Part shown: piece after piece, positions 1 to 7,721 of the stretch
How the letters are laid out: every line of letters starts with the position of its first letter
Position numbering within the stretch: position 1 is the stretch's first letter
Assembly: GCA_017858295.1 (NCBI GenBank)
Contig: JAFMBU010000010.1
Location: 1 to 24,551, forward strand
Direction of reading: 5' to 3'
Source: Porticoccaceae bacterium
GTDB taxonomy: Bacteria; Pseudomonadota; Gammaproteobacteria; Pseudomonadales; Porticoccaceae
DNA: 24,551 bases
The notes under the pieces: generated by a model
What the model was told of the DNA's origin: nothing
The model's input: only the letters and a program-made list of their open reading frames with translations
Database searches by the model: none
Position numbers and translations under genes: made by a program

Positions 1-678
1 TGTGGTCCGGGGTTCGATAACAGTTTTTAAAATAATTTTCCGCCATGGTATTTTTTGCTACTGCCAATTTCATTGTTCTAACAACTCTACACATATAAAT
101 GAGCCTCTTTGGAGAGAAGAGGTGGTATGATCCGTAAAGACCGCTTGGAGCAGATCAAATTTAAAGCTCTAAGCTAATACTTGTCTTGATGAATTCTGGT
201 TGTTTTTTATGCGCTCTGGAAATAAATGTAACTTTTTCCAAATTTTTTCTGATCATGGTATTTTTCATGGTATTGGCTATATGTTGAATTTTAACTATAT
301 GAAAAATAAGATAAAAATCCCCTCGTTTACAATCGAGTGGGAATAGAATTAATCTATGAACCGCTGTTTTTATCACGCTTAATTGGTGAAAAGTGTGTGG
401 AAGGTTGGTGGAAATTTTTTAGAAACCCCAAAAGCTAATAGCTGATCCTGTTGGCTTTTCTATCATTGTTAGAAAGAAGATCAGAAACCACAATAACTTT
501 TACACATTATAAAAATGCCAAGGTAGACGTTGCCATTAGCTGCATAACTCTCTACTTTTATTTGCGGTGATTACAGGCGGGATCACAAAGGTCCTTTTTC
601 TCTACTGAAAGGCCAAAATATTTCGTTTCAGCCGCTCATTGTCTAGTTCGTAAAAGATCACCGCAGGCGAACTTTGTT
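1..678. other. AT-rich stretch without a supported gene
   Basis: No convincing coding region is visible. A 71-codon minus-strand frame (161-376) is open, but it has no recognisable motif and lies in AT-rich sequence, so I do not call it. A perfect 6-bp hairpin, CCTCTT/AAGAGG with a 7-nt loop, lies at 104-122 and has no T-run after it. A 9-bp inverted pair, TGCGGTGAT at 563-571 and ATCACCGCA at 657-665, lies just past the end of the RND pump gene. A loose AAAAGC/GGCTTTT stem lies at 430-459. The region is downstream of the efflux operon, so some of this may be its 3' end, but no canonical terminator can be drawn. Confidence 0.6.
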
Positions 679-3600
679 CTAGGCGACCTGTAATATCGCC
701 GCTTGTCGAACTTTCTTGCGCTGAATATAGGCGAACACTGAAGGCACCATGGAAAGCGCGATCACGGCGGAGCCGATTACTCCGCCAGCGATGGCCGTGG
801 CTAATGGTGGCCAGAATTCGCCACCGTTAACGATCAGGGGTACAAAGCCGCCAATGGTGGTTAGGGTGGTGGAGACGATGTGTCTGGTGGAATCCACTAC
901 CACATTGGCTATGCCTTCGCTGTCCCCTGTTTGACTGCGCGGGTCCGCCTTTAGTGCGGATAAAACAATAATCGCGCCATTAATCGCCAGACCCATCATG
1001 CCGAGAGAGCCGATTAACGCCATATAACCAAATGGGTAACCAAATAGTCGCACGCCCAATAGAGCCAGTCCGAAACTTAAAAAGGCGACAATGCCGATAA
1101 GTCCCGCATAGCGAAATGAATTCAGCGACAGAATAATGACGCCGGCCATGGCTAAGAGGAAAAAGATAAATACCTGAACAATGCCGCCCATAGATTCGGA
1201 ACTGCTTTCCGCTTCGCCGCCAAGCTGTAATCTATAGCCATCTGGTGGGCTATAGTTTTGTTCTTCGAGTTTTTCGGTGAAGTCCGCTAACACAGCGCCA
1301 GCTAAGGTAAACGGAACTAGATAGCCGCGCACGGCGCTGATGCGCTCACCTTGGCGTCGATCGATTGCCGATGAGGTGGGGACCAATTGCCAATCCCCAA
1401 GCTCGCTAAGGGGTATGCCGTCTCGGCCATTGGCCAAGATAGGCAGTGAGTTGAGATCGGACATTTGGTTTCGAGAGTCTGTTTGAAATTTAACTCTCAC
1501 ATCTATTTCTGTATTGCCCTCTAAAACAGTGCCTGCACTATCGCCCATTAACGCCGAGTTGATTCTCTGTGCCAGGCCGCCGGTGCTTAACCCTGTGGCT
1601 GCTAGGTTGTTTTCTCTTGGCATAAATGTGAGTTTGGGTTCTGCTGTAGACAGTGATGCCCGGGCATAGGTGACATTGGACACACTGGCTAATATGGCCC
1701 TAAGTTTCAGTGCCTCTTGGCGCAGCACTTCCAAGTCTTGACCAATAATGCGGATCTCAATGGGCGAGTCTGTGGGTGGTCCCTGCTCAAAGGGCAGTGC
1801 CAACACTTCGGCGCTGGGGAACGCGACAGACAACTCGCTTTGGATTGCGCCGAGTATTTCGCTAGTGGCTTCAGGTGAGGTGGTATTGACCCAGGCGGCC
1901 GCAAAACTGGGTATGCGCTCATTGAGAGAGGTTACGTTGTAGTAGACCCGCGGTGCGCCTTTGCCAATGGTCCAGAAGGTGTCGGTGACGTCAGAGTTAC
2001 TGCGCAATATGTTATCGGCTTTGGCAATGGCTTGCTGTGTTTCCCATATTGAGGTTTGCGCGGGCAGGGATAGCTGAATTTGAAATTGGTTGCGATCTAC
2101 CGCGGGGAAAAATTGTTGGGTCAGAGTGGGCGCCAGAGCGAAGCCAATAATCGGCATAATGCAGGCGATAGTGACGCCAATTATTGGTCGCTTAAGTACA
2201 GTGACCAGTGCTGAATGATACTTTTTGGTCAGCATAGGACTGGAGAAACCGGTCTGCCACCAGCGGCTGCCCACTTTTGCAGGCCAACGATTTTCTAAGT
2301 AGCCGGCGATGGCGGGCACCACGGTCATGGCCAAAATAAACGAGCTGGCAACGGACAAAGCGACAGTAACACCCAGGGTGCCGGTGAAATCGCCAACGCC
2401 GCCCGGTGCCAGGGCAATGGGCATAAAGGCAAAAATGGTGGTGGCGGTGGATGCCCCCAGGGGCACCAGTAAATGTTTGATGGCGCGGCTAATAGCCTCG
2501 TCAATTTGCGCGCCGCGACTGCGCCGTAGCTTGTAATCTTCTACCACCACAATGGCATTATCGATAAGCAGGCCTAATGAAATAATCAAGCCGGTGACGG
2601 ACATTTGGTGCAACGGAATATCTAACACCTGCATACCCACCAAGACCATGCTGGCGGAGAGGGGGAGGGCGATACCCACGGTAAGTGCTGAGCGAACACC
2701 CATCAGCCAAATCAGCACCAGCAGTACAATGATCAATGCGAAAATCAGATTGTTGGCCAGTGAGTCCATGCGCTGGTCGGTATAGATATTTTGGGAATAG
2801 ACCGTTTCTAAACCAATTGAACTGGGTAAGTTAGCTTGGAATTTTGCTACCAGGGCGTTGGCATTGCGGGTCCAATTTTCAATTTGTAATCCCCCCTGCA
2901 TTTTTGCATTGACAAAAATAACCTGCTCGGTGCCATGGAAAGCCAATGAACGAGGCGGATCTAATTGGGTTTTACGCACAGTGGCTAGATCTGAAACGCG
3001 CACAGTGCTGCCGTTGTTACCCATCACTAGGGGTATGCTGGCTATGCGCTCAACGGAATCTAACTCAGCGTCTACTTCCACCAGAATGTCATTGCCACCT
3101 GCCCGCAGTCTGCCGGAGGCAATTTTGGTGTCTGCGGCGCCGATGCGCTGGGCAATAAAGGCCGCAGACAGACCGCTGGCCATCATGCGATTGGGGTCTA
3201 GGGAAACGACTATTTCCTCTTCAGCTTCACCCCATGACTCGGCTTTTTCGGTGCCTGACATATTGGCCAGCTGTAATCTTAAGGACTCTGCCAGCCGCGA
3301 GAGAATACTTATTTCAATATCTGAGCTGTGTCGCCAACTCAGGGCAAGAATTATTGTCGAGGCAACCGGCTGTACTATCCTGAGATCAGATTCCACAGTG
3401 CCTCTGGGCAGTGAGGCTTGCATAGTGCCCAATTGGTCCCGCACCTCAGACCAGACATTTTGCGTATCTTCTGGGCTGACTCGCTCGAGAAGCTCGATGG
3501 AGATCACCGATATACCAGACTTGGAGGTAGACTCAATTTCTTTGATTTCTGGGATTTCTCTCAGGCTTGTCTCTAGGGGTTCGCTAACCAGAGACTCCAT

Positions 3601-3771
3601 CCGTGCTGCAGATGCGCCGGGAAGGAAGGTGTTCACCTGAGCGTAACGCTCGGCCATGGTGGGGTCTTCTTGACGCGCTAGACCGGCGAAAGAAACGCTG
3701 CCCAAGACAACGATAAACAGCATAAACAATACTGTTAAACGGGGGTTGGTATAAAAGCTATCGGCCTGCAT
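679..3771 (-). CDS. RND-family efflux pump inner-membrane subunit
   Basis: This is a proton-driven inner-membrane transporter of the resistance-nodulation-division superfamily. It would work with the adjacent periplasmic adaptor and an outer-membrane channel to export drugs, detergents or metabolites. At 1030 residues it has the usual length. The first membrane helix is at about residues 11-31, followed by a large periplasmic loop that includes the PGAS motif at 51-54. A block of helices starts near 340, with LLIDNAIVVVED at 401-412, which matches the TM4 motif carrying the proton-relay aspartate. A second helical block follows near 860-1010. The usual adjacent-acidic pair of AcrB-type pumps reads Asp-Asn here. 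The start ATG lies inside the end of the adaptor gene (14-nt overlap), so translation is probably coupled. The substrate cannot be told from sequence. The family call is very secure; the drug specificity is not. Confidence 0.95.
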   Translation of the reverse strand: MQADSFYTNPRLTVLFMLFIVVLGSVSFAGLARQEDPTMAERYAQVNTFLPGASAARMESLVSEPLETSLREIPEIKEIESTSKSGISVISIELLERVSPEDTQNVWSEVRDQLGTMQASLPRGTVESDLRIVQPVASTIILALSWRHSSDIEISILSRLAESLRLQLANMSGTEKAESWGEAEEEIVVSLDPNRMMASGLSAAFIAQRIGAADTKIASGRLRAGGNDILVEVDAELDSVERIASIPLVMGNNGSTVRVSDLATVRKTQLDPPRSLAFHGTEQVIFVNAKMQGGLQIENWTRNANALVAKFQANLPSSIGLETVYSQNIYTDQRMDSLANNLIFALIIVLLVLIWLMGVRSALTVGIALPLSASMVLVGMQVLDIPLHQMSVTGLIISLGLLIDNAIVVVEDYKLRRSRGAQIDEAISRAIKHLLVPLGASTATTIFAFMPIALAPGGVGDFTGTLGVTVALSVASSFILAMTVVPAIAGYLENRWPAKVGSRWWQTGFSSPMLTKKYHSALVTVLKRPIIGVTIACIMPIIGFALAPTLTQQFFPAVDRNQFQIQLSLPAQTSIWETQQAIAKADNILRSNSDVTDTFWTIGKGAPRVYYNVTSLNERIPSFAAAWVNTTSPEATSEILGAIQSELSVAFPSAEVLALPFEQGPPTDSPIEIRIIGQDLEVLRQEALKLRAILASVSNVTYARASLSTAEPKLTFMPRENNLAATGLSTGGLAQRINSALMGDSAGTVLEGNTEIDVRVKFQTDSRNQMSDLNSLPILANGRDGIPLSELGDWQLVPTSSAIDRRQGERISAVRGYLVPFTLAGAVLADFTEKLEEQNYSPPDGYRLQLGGEAESSSESMGGIVQVFIFFLLAMAGVIILSLNSFRYAGLIGIVAFLSFGLALLGVRLFGYPFGYMALIGSLGMMGLAINGAIIVLSALKADPRSQTGDSEGIANVVVDSTRHIVSTTLTTIGGFVPLIVNGGEFWPPLATAIAGGVIGSAVIALSMVPSVFAYIQRKKVRQAAILQVA

Positions 3772-4978
3772 TGGCTTGCTCGTCGCGGCTTTTAATTACG
3801 AGATCGGTTACGGGATCGATTACGGAATCGGTTGCAGTCTTTTGCCTACTTTCGGCGATGCTCTGTTCGGTGCTTAGGGGCAACACAGCTTGCCCGGGCA
3901 CTATGCGTTGCACTCCGCTGTTAACCACGCGGTCACTGTCTGCGAGTAGGCCACGGACATAGGCTCTCGAGGCTTCGTTATGAATGACCTCGACCAAGCG
4001 GCGCTCGATGATATTTTCGCGATTGATTACATAGACTGCCCAGAGGCCGCGGTCGCTGGCAGCGAGAGCACTCACCGGCAGCCAGAAGCCGGCTGACTCT
4101 ACCCGCTGTTCTAGTAACAATTCAACGACTGCGCCAATCGGAATAATGCCATCGCTTATTTTAAACACCGCATTGAGGGTCCGGGTGTTGGGGTCGACTT
4201 CTGGGGAAATGGCCATTAGACGAGCGGGTTGTACTTGGCCATTCCAGCTGAGGTTATAGGTGCCGCCAATGGCTAGACTGTCTCGGCTCCTGCTAGGTAC
4301 GCCAATGTGGGCTTTGATGGGCCCCAGTTCGACAAGTTTTAGCGCCGGCGTGCCACTGAGTATTTGCGTACCTTCGTCCATATAGCGGGACTGTATTATG
4401 CCGTCGAAGGGTGCTCTTATGGTCGCCTCAGCCAGTGCAATTTTGTTCGCCTTGGCTGCCGCTAATGCGCGCTTCACATTGGCTTGAGCCACCTGATCTT
4501 GGGCTTGCTTGATTTGCAGGCTGAGCTTTGCTTCGTCATAAATCTGCTTGGAGGTATTGCCCTGTTCAAACAGTGTGCGAAAACGCTTTTCAGTCTTTGC
4601 CGCCAACTGAACTTCGGCTTTGGCAGCACTGAGGTTTGCCTGGGCAAGGGCTGTGTCGGCTTCCGCCTGATTGAGATTAGACGCCAGTGTGCGATTGTCT
4701 AGGCGCGCCAGTATCTGATTTTTTGCCACCACATCTCCGATGTCCACAAGCACTTGGGCAATTTCCCCGCCGCGTTTAAAACCCAGTTCAGAACTGCGCG
4801 ACGCCAAGGTTTTTCCGGCATAGAGACGCTCGCTGGCAAAGCTCGCTTGGCGCTGGATATTGATATAGGAAACGGTTAAATCGGCAGAGGCATTTGCTGA
4901 TGCAAACAACAGCCACCCACAGAGTGCAGTAGCTAGTGCGCGAGGTGCGCGACCTATGGGCAAGCGGTTAGTGCTCAT
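3758..4978 (-). CDS. RND efflux periplasmic adaptor (membrane fusion protein)
   Basis: This periplasmic adaptor links the RND pump to an outer-membrane channel. The N-terminus has a basic stretch, a hydrophobic core and a plausible Sec cleavage site near ASANASA (residues 26-32). No lipobox is obvious, although Cys20 lies inside the hydrophobic core. Two half-lipoyl segments (about 62-95 and 185-216, the latter with the family signature IRAPFDG) flank an Ala/Gln-rich helical hairpin at about 96-182. Beta-barrel and membrane-proximal domains follow. Its last codons overlap the start of the pump gene. The C-terminal tail (near TDSVIDPVTDLV) is encoded by a 12-bp tandem repeat at 3803-3838, giving a four-residue period. 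No outer-membrane factor gene is in the window, so a TolC-type partner would have to be encoded elsewhere. Regulation is probably by the divergent TetR gene. Confidence 0.93.
   Translation of the reverse strand: MSTNRLPIGRAPRALATALCGWLLFASANASADLTVSYINIQRQASFASERLYAGKTLASRSSELGFKRGGEIAQVLVDIGDVVAKNQILARLDNRTLASNLNQAEADTALAQANLSAAKAEVQLAAKTEKRFRTLFEQGNTSKQIYDEAKLSLQIKQAQDQVAQANVKRALAAAKANKIALAEATIRAPFDGIIQSRYMDEGTQILSGTPALKLVELGPIKAHIGVPSRSRDSLAIGGTYNLSWNGQVQPARLMAISPEVDPNTRTLNAVFKISDGIIPIGAVVELLLEQRVESAGFWLPVSALAASDRGLWAVYVINRENIIERRLVEVIHNEASRAYVRGLLADSDRVVNSGVQRIVPGQAVLPLSTEQSIAESRQKTATDSVIDPVTDLVIKSRDEQANAGR
3803..3838. repeat. 12-bp tandem repeat in adaptor 3' end
   Basis: Three successive units read ATCGGTTACGGG, ATCGATTACGGA and ATCGGTTGCAGT. 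A fourth, more decayed unit may precede them. The 12-bp unit keeps the reading frame and adds four residues per copy to the adaptor C-terminus, so copy-number change would be tolerated. Confidence 0.8.
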
Positions 4979-5164
4979 ATTGTTGTCTAGTCCTTTACAG
5001 ATTGGCTTAAAGATATCTTGAGGGATATTAAATTAATGTAATCACTGCTAACATAGGCAATAATGCCAAATTACATAGTGCGAAGCAATGAAAGAATTGG
5101 TTATTGTTTTAAATTTGGTAGATGATTGATCGATCTAATACGCGCAAACGAAATTAATAAAACC
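4979..5164. promoter_or_regulatory. Divergent promoter region, efflux operon and TetR regulator
   Basis: This 186-bp gap separates the adaptor start (minus) from the TetR start (plus). It holds a perfect 10-bp palindrome AAGATATCTT at 5010-5019, a GGCA/TGCC inverted repeat at 5056-5067, and the near-palindrome TTGATCGATCTA at 5126-5137, which recurs after the TetR gene. A minus-strand promoter can be drawn as TTGCCT, a 17-nt spacer, then ATTAAT; its -35 box would overlap the GGCA/TGCC repeat. TetR-family repressors usually bind such palindromes in the divergent region, but which of these is the true operator is not decided by sequence. Confidence 0.5.
5125..5137. promoter_or_regulatory. Near-palindromic repeat, upstream copy
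   Basis: ATTGATCGATCTA occurs here, just upstream of the TetR start, and again at 5850-5862 just after its stop. The 12-bp core TTGATCGATCTA matches its own reverse complement at 10 of 12 positions. It is a plausible autoregulatory operator. Confidence 0.4.
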
Positions 5165-5842
5165 ATGAATTCACCGATTTTTACTGATAAAGCAACTGCG
5201 CCTGGCAAAGGCAACTACCATCATGGCGAGCTGCGGGAACTGTTGATGGATTCGGCTCTGGCCCGCATAGCCATTGATGGCACTGAAAAATTCAGCTTGC
5301 GGGCACTGGCTCGTGAGGCCAACGTGTCCGCCACTGCACCGTTCCGCCATTTTGCCAATAAGCATGCGCTGTTTGCCGCCTTAGCGACCGAAGGGTTTCA
5401 GCAGTTAGGCGAGAGGGTAAGTGCAGTTGCTCAGTCCTCAGGGTCGGTGGACCAGCGGTTGTTGGCCGCTGCCATGACCTATATAAAATTCGCCGAGCAC
5501 AATCCGGTTGCCTACCAGCTAATGTTTGGCGCAATTTTGGGCGATTTCTCTGAATTTGAAGGGCTGAGCGCTGCAGCCTCCAACGCCTATAACATGTTAG
5601 ATAAGCTGCTGGTTGAGGTAGTGGAGGTCAAGCAACTGCATTTTGATGAGCTGGTGTTGGGCGGTTTAATCTGGTCCGCCATTCATGGCATTGCCTCTCT
5701 TAGACTCAATGTGAGCCAGCAAGATAAATCGAAAAAGACCCCCCTAGAGTTGAGGCCGAGCCAGGCAATTGTTGCCATGACTGAGGATCTGGAGGTCAAT
5801 TTAAAAATAATGATTGATGGGCTGCTGGGCCAGTCGCAATAA
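5165..5842 (+). CDS. TetR/AcrR-family transcriptional regulator
   Basis: This is a DNA-binding repressor of the TetR type, probably controlling the divergent RND operon. The N-terminus carries a helix-turn-helix (about residues 44-67, with SLRALAREANVSATAPFRHF). The C-terminal half includes EHNPVAYQLMFG, resembling the WHG-type ligand-binding domain of many TetR members. The length of 225 residues is normal. The start is uncertain: I chose the ATG at 5165, which precedes the conserved region. An in-frame TTG at 5126 would add 13 residues but falls inside a palindromic repeat that is better read as an operator. Neither start has a good ribosome-binding site. The effector ligand is unknown. The gene is followed by a second copy of the palindromic motif and a strong hairpin. 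Confidence 0.9.
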   Translation: MNSPIFTDKATAPGKGNYHHGELRELLMDSALARIAIDGTEKFSLRALAREANVSATAPFRHFANKHALFAALATEGFQQLGERVSAVAQSSGSVDQRLLAAAMTYIKFAEHNPVAYQLMFGAILGDFSEFEGLSAAASNAYNMLDKLLVEVVEVKQLHFDELVLGGLIWSAIHGIASLRLNVSQQDKSKKTPLELRPSQAIVAMTEDLEVNLKIMIDGLLGQSQ

Positions 5843-5849
5843 CTGATGC

Positions 5850-5862
5850 ATTGATCGATCTA
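5850..5862. promoter_or_regulatory. Near-palindromic repeat, downstream copy
   Basis: This is an exact second copy of ATTGATCGATCTA, eight bases after the TetR stop codon. Both copies are preceded by GATG, directly in the first and with one extra C in the second. Confidence 0.4.
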
Positions 5863-5905
5863 TAGCCACTAGCTGTGAGTGTGGCCTGTGGAGGGGGGAT
5901 TTTAA

Positions 5906-5932
5906 GCGCTGCCTAAAAGTGTCAGGCAGCGC
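5906..5932. repeat. Perfect 9-bp inverted repeat between convergent genes
   Basis: GCGCTGCCT and AGGCAGCGC flank a 9-nt loop. The stem lies between the convergent TetR and Hsp20 genes, where a bidirectional terminator would be expected. The flanks are unusual: T-rich before and A-rich after on the plus strand, so the stem could extend, and neither strand has the U-tract of a classical intrinsic terminator. Confidence 0.6.
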
Positions 5933-5993
5933 CTAAAAAAGCTGGGCAAAAAAGTCCGCATTACTCGGCCCATCTCTGCCATAGAGCAACTGC

Positions 5994-6596
5994 TCAGCTG
6001 GATGAGATGGCGACACGTTTTACGCCAGATTGCTCAGACTGGCTCCGAGGGATCCTGAGCGTTAATACACCATTAGTGAGTTTCGCCTGAATGTCATCGG
6101 CATTGGCATCTGTAGGTAGCGACAGGGTCCGCTGAAATGATCCGTAGCTGCGTTCTACACGGTAAAATTCCTTGTCGTCCTGCTCGTGCTTCTCTTCCTT
6201 CTCACCTCTAATCGTCAGTACATCATCTTTAACTTCAATGGCTAAATCCTCCTCCGACAGACCGGGGGCATCGAGAACAATTTCATACTGTTTTTCATCT
6301 CCCGATATATCGATCTGTGGCCTATAGAAATCCGCTGCTGTCATTGCAGGGCGCGATTTAAGCGGATGTGAGTTATGCCGAGAAGGCATGCTGAAAGTAC
6401 TGAATAGATCGTCAAATAGACGGTCTATTTGTTGATGTAATTGCACTGCAGGGTCTCGCTCGGACCGCCAGCCGAGATGGGTGCCGAGCGCATTGCGCGA
6501 TGCCTCATCGCGACGTACCGGAATAAACGAACCTTGATCGGCTTCGCCAGTTTCATGTTTAAACCAGTTCCAGGGATTGAGTTTTTGTAGTTCCAT
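5994..6596 (-). CDS. Hsp20 family small heat-shock protein
   Basis: This is a cytoplasmic ATP-independent chaperone that holds unfolding proteins in a refoldable state. An alpha-crystallin domain spans about residues 92-185 of 200 and ends in AKLTNGVLTLRIP (171-183), which matches the family hallmark A-x-x-x-x-G-V-L. The N-terminus is long and starts MELQKLNPWNWF, a form seen in class-A-like bacterial Hsp20 proteins. An I-x-I-like VAI lies near the C-terminus. I chose the ATG at 6596 because GGAG precedes it by eight bases; an upstream in-frame TTG at 6614 has no such site. It lies 108 nt downstream of the IbpA-like gene on the same strand, so co-transcription from the same heat-shock promoter is likely. 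The intercistronic gap is strongly structured. Confidence 0.93.
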   Translation of the reverse strand: MELQKLNPWNWFKHETGEADQGSFIPVRRDEASRNALGTHLGWRSERDPAVQLHQQIDRLFDDLFSTFSMPSRHNSHPLKSRPAMTAADFYRPQIDISGDEKQYEIVLDAPGLSEEDLAIEVKDDVLTIRGEKEEKHEQDDKEFYRVERSYGSFQRTLSLPTDANADDIQAKLTNGVLTLRIPRSQSEQSGVKRVAISSS

Positions 6597-6648
6597 TAGA
6601 AATTCTCCAATCAAAATTAATCAAATTGATTTGCCGTGTTATGGTTTT

Positions 6649-6698
6649 GACGGGCTGTAGTCACAGCTGCTTGTCTTATAGACCGACCATAGCCCGCC
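6649..6698 (-). other. Structured spacer between the two Hsp20 genes
   Basis: On the transcribed minus strand GGCGGGCT (6691-6698) can pair with AGCCCGTC (6649-6656) over 8 bp with one G-U pair, enclosing a smaller perfect hairpin GTCT/AGAC (6673-6683). No T-run follows. It could be a partial terminator, an mRNA-stability element or a processing site that sets the ratio of the two chaperones. Confidence 0.45.
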
Positions 6699-6704
6699 AA
6701 TGGT

Positions 6705-7190
6705 TTAGGCGACATCCTTTGTCGTATCGCCGGTTTTCGTTTTGGCTTTGTGCTCCAATTTACTGGCCGACTGATTGATAGCAATTCTGCGTGGTTTCAT
6801 TGCCTCGGGGATTTCCCTGACAAGATTTACTGTTAGCAGTCCATTGCTGAGGTCGGCATCAGTTACCTCGACATGTTCAGCGAGATTAAATTTTCGCTCA
6901 AAGGTGCGATTGGCGATACCCTGATGCAGATAGTTGCGTTTAGCTTGCTCTTCGCCTTTTTGGCCTCGAACACTGAGTACATTGTTTTCTACACTCAGGT
7001 CTAGTTCGCTATTTTCAAATCCGGCGACAGCCAGAGTAATCGCGTAGTGGTTATCATCCAGCACTTCGATACTATAGGCTGGATAGCCTGCACTGATATC
7101 GCTACCGCACAAGGCGCTATCTAGCAATGCGCCGAGCCTATCGTAACCAATACTGCTGCGATAAAGCGGGGTTAGATCAATTGAGTTCAT
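6705..7190 (-). CDS. ibpA: IbpA-type small heat-shock protein
   Basis: This is a small heat-shock chaperone of the IbpA/IbpB type, which coats aggregating proteins and hands them to DnaK/ClpB. The 161-residue sequence resembles enterobacterial IbpA throughout: the start MNSIDLTPLYRSSIGYDRL, the central AVAGFENSELDLSVENN, LHQGIANRTFERKF, SNGLLTVNL (about 115-123), and the C-terminal IPEAMKPRRIAIN with the I-A-I motif (136-138). A longer open frame starts at 7301, but the ATG at 7190 has a perfect AGGAGG (7198-7203) seven bases upstream. The longer frame would also run across the heat-shock promoter. The tail is lysine/threonine-rich and about 20 residues longer than in E. coli. Regulation is probably by sigma-32. 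Confidence 0.93.
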   Translation of the reverse strand: MNSIDLTPLYRSSIGYDRLGALLDSALCGSDISAGYPAYSIEVLDDNHYAITLAVAGFENSELDLSVENNVLSVRGQKGEEQAKRNYLHQGIANRTFERKFNLAEHVEVTDADLSNGLLTVNLVREIPEAMKPRRIAINQSASKLEHKAKTKTGDTTKDVA

Positions 7191-7272
7191 GATATGTCCT
7201 CCTGAGAAGAAACTTAAAATAAAGTCATCAAGTCCTGAGGGTTCAGAGTAGGGATTTCCCCCAGTTATTTTA

Positions 7273-7302
7273 TACATTTGGTTTACTTGAGGACTTTTCA
7301 AG
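7273..7302 (-). promoter_or_regulatory. Sigma-32-like heat-shock promoter of ibpA
   Basis: On the minus strand CTTGAAA (7296-7302) is followed after 14 nt by CCAAATGTA (7273-7281). The first element fits the sigma-32 -35 core. The second agrees with the -10 consensus CCCCATTTA at six of nine positions, and the spacing is in the normal 13-15 range. The predicted leader is roughly 70-80 nt. Confidence 0.6.
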
Positions 7303-7721
7303 CCCGCCTTTTAGACGGGAATATTATTAAGAGAGGATATTTGAATAACGAATTGTTATTAATTTTTTTGCGCTCTAATTCACTATGGTGACTTTGGCTG
7401 AGTACTCTGATCTGCCATGTGCTTTTAACCATTGTCTCGGTTTCTGACAGTCCCATAAGTAATGCCTAGACTTCTGCTTTAAACAAACCTATTCGAGCAA
7501 GTCTATCTGCAGAAGACCGCTGAAATCGGCTGCTAGGCGTTACCCGCTAGGTGATTTTTGAGCATGGGCTGAACTGGTTGAGCAATGCACTTTTGCTGTG
7601 TAAAGCAGCCGCCATTAATTTGCAGCGGTATATTAGTTTCTAGTTGTTGTAAGATTGCCCATGCAGCTTATCTAGATGCAGAATGTAGAACCCACAAATT
7701 ATAAAAACAAAGGGGTAACCA
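7303..7721. other. Intergenic region upstream of ibpA and the Rieske gene
   Basis: No gene is supported. A short stem (CCCGTC/GGCGGG on the minus strand, 7303-7319) abuts the heat-shock -35 box. Weak imperfect repeats lie near 7530-7560. The divergent promoter of the Rieske oxygenase must be here but no clear -35/-10 pair stands out. A ribosome-binding site AAAGGGG (7709-7715) precedes the GTG start of that gene by six bases. Confidence 0.5.

Noticed and set aside
1..24. GGGGTTCGATA resembles a tRNA T-loop
   Set aside because: The pairing arm after the loop (ACAGT) does not match, and no other tRNA arm is visible.
161..376. 71-codon minus-strand open frame
   Set aside because: AT-rich sequence, no recognisable motif, no clear ribosome-binding site.
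2858..3640. 260-codon plus-strand frame inside the RND gene
   Set aside because: Antisense shadow of a well-supported RND pump; no independent motif.
6597..6614. TTG start for the first Hsp20 gene
   Set aside because: The ATG at 6596 has a properly spaced GGAG; the TTG does not.
7191..7265. ROSE-type RNA thermometer in the ibpA leader
   Set aside because: Expected by analogy with enterobacteria, but I could not draw a convincing pairing that hides the AGGAGG.
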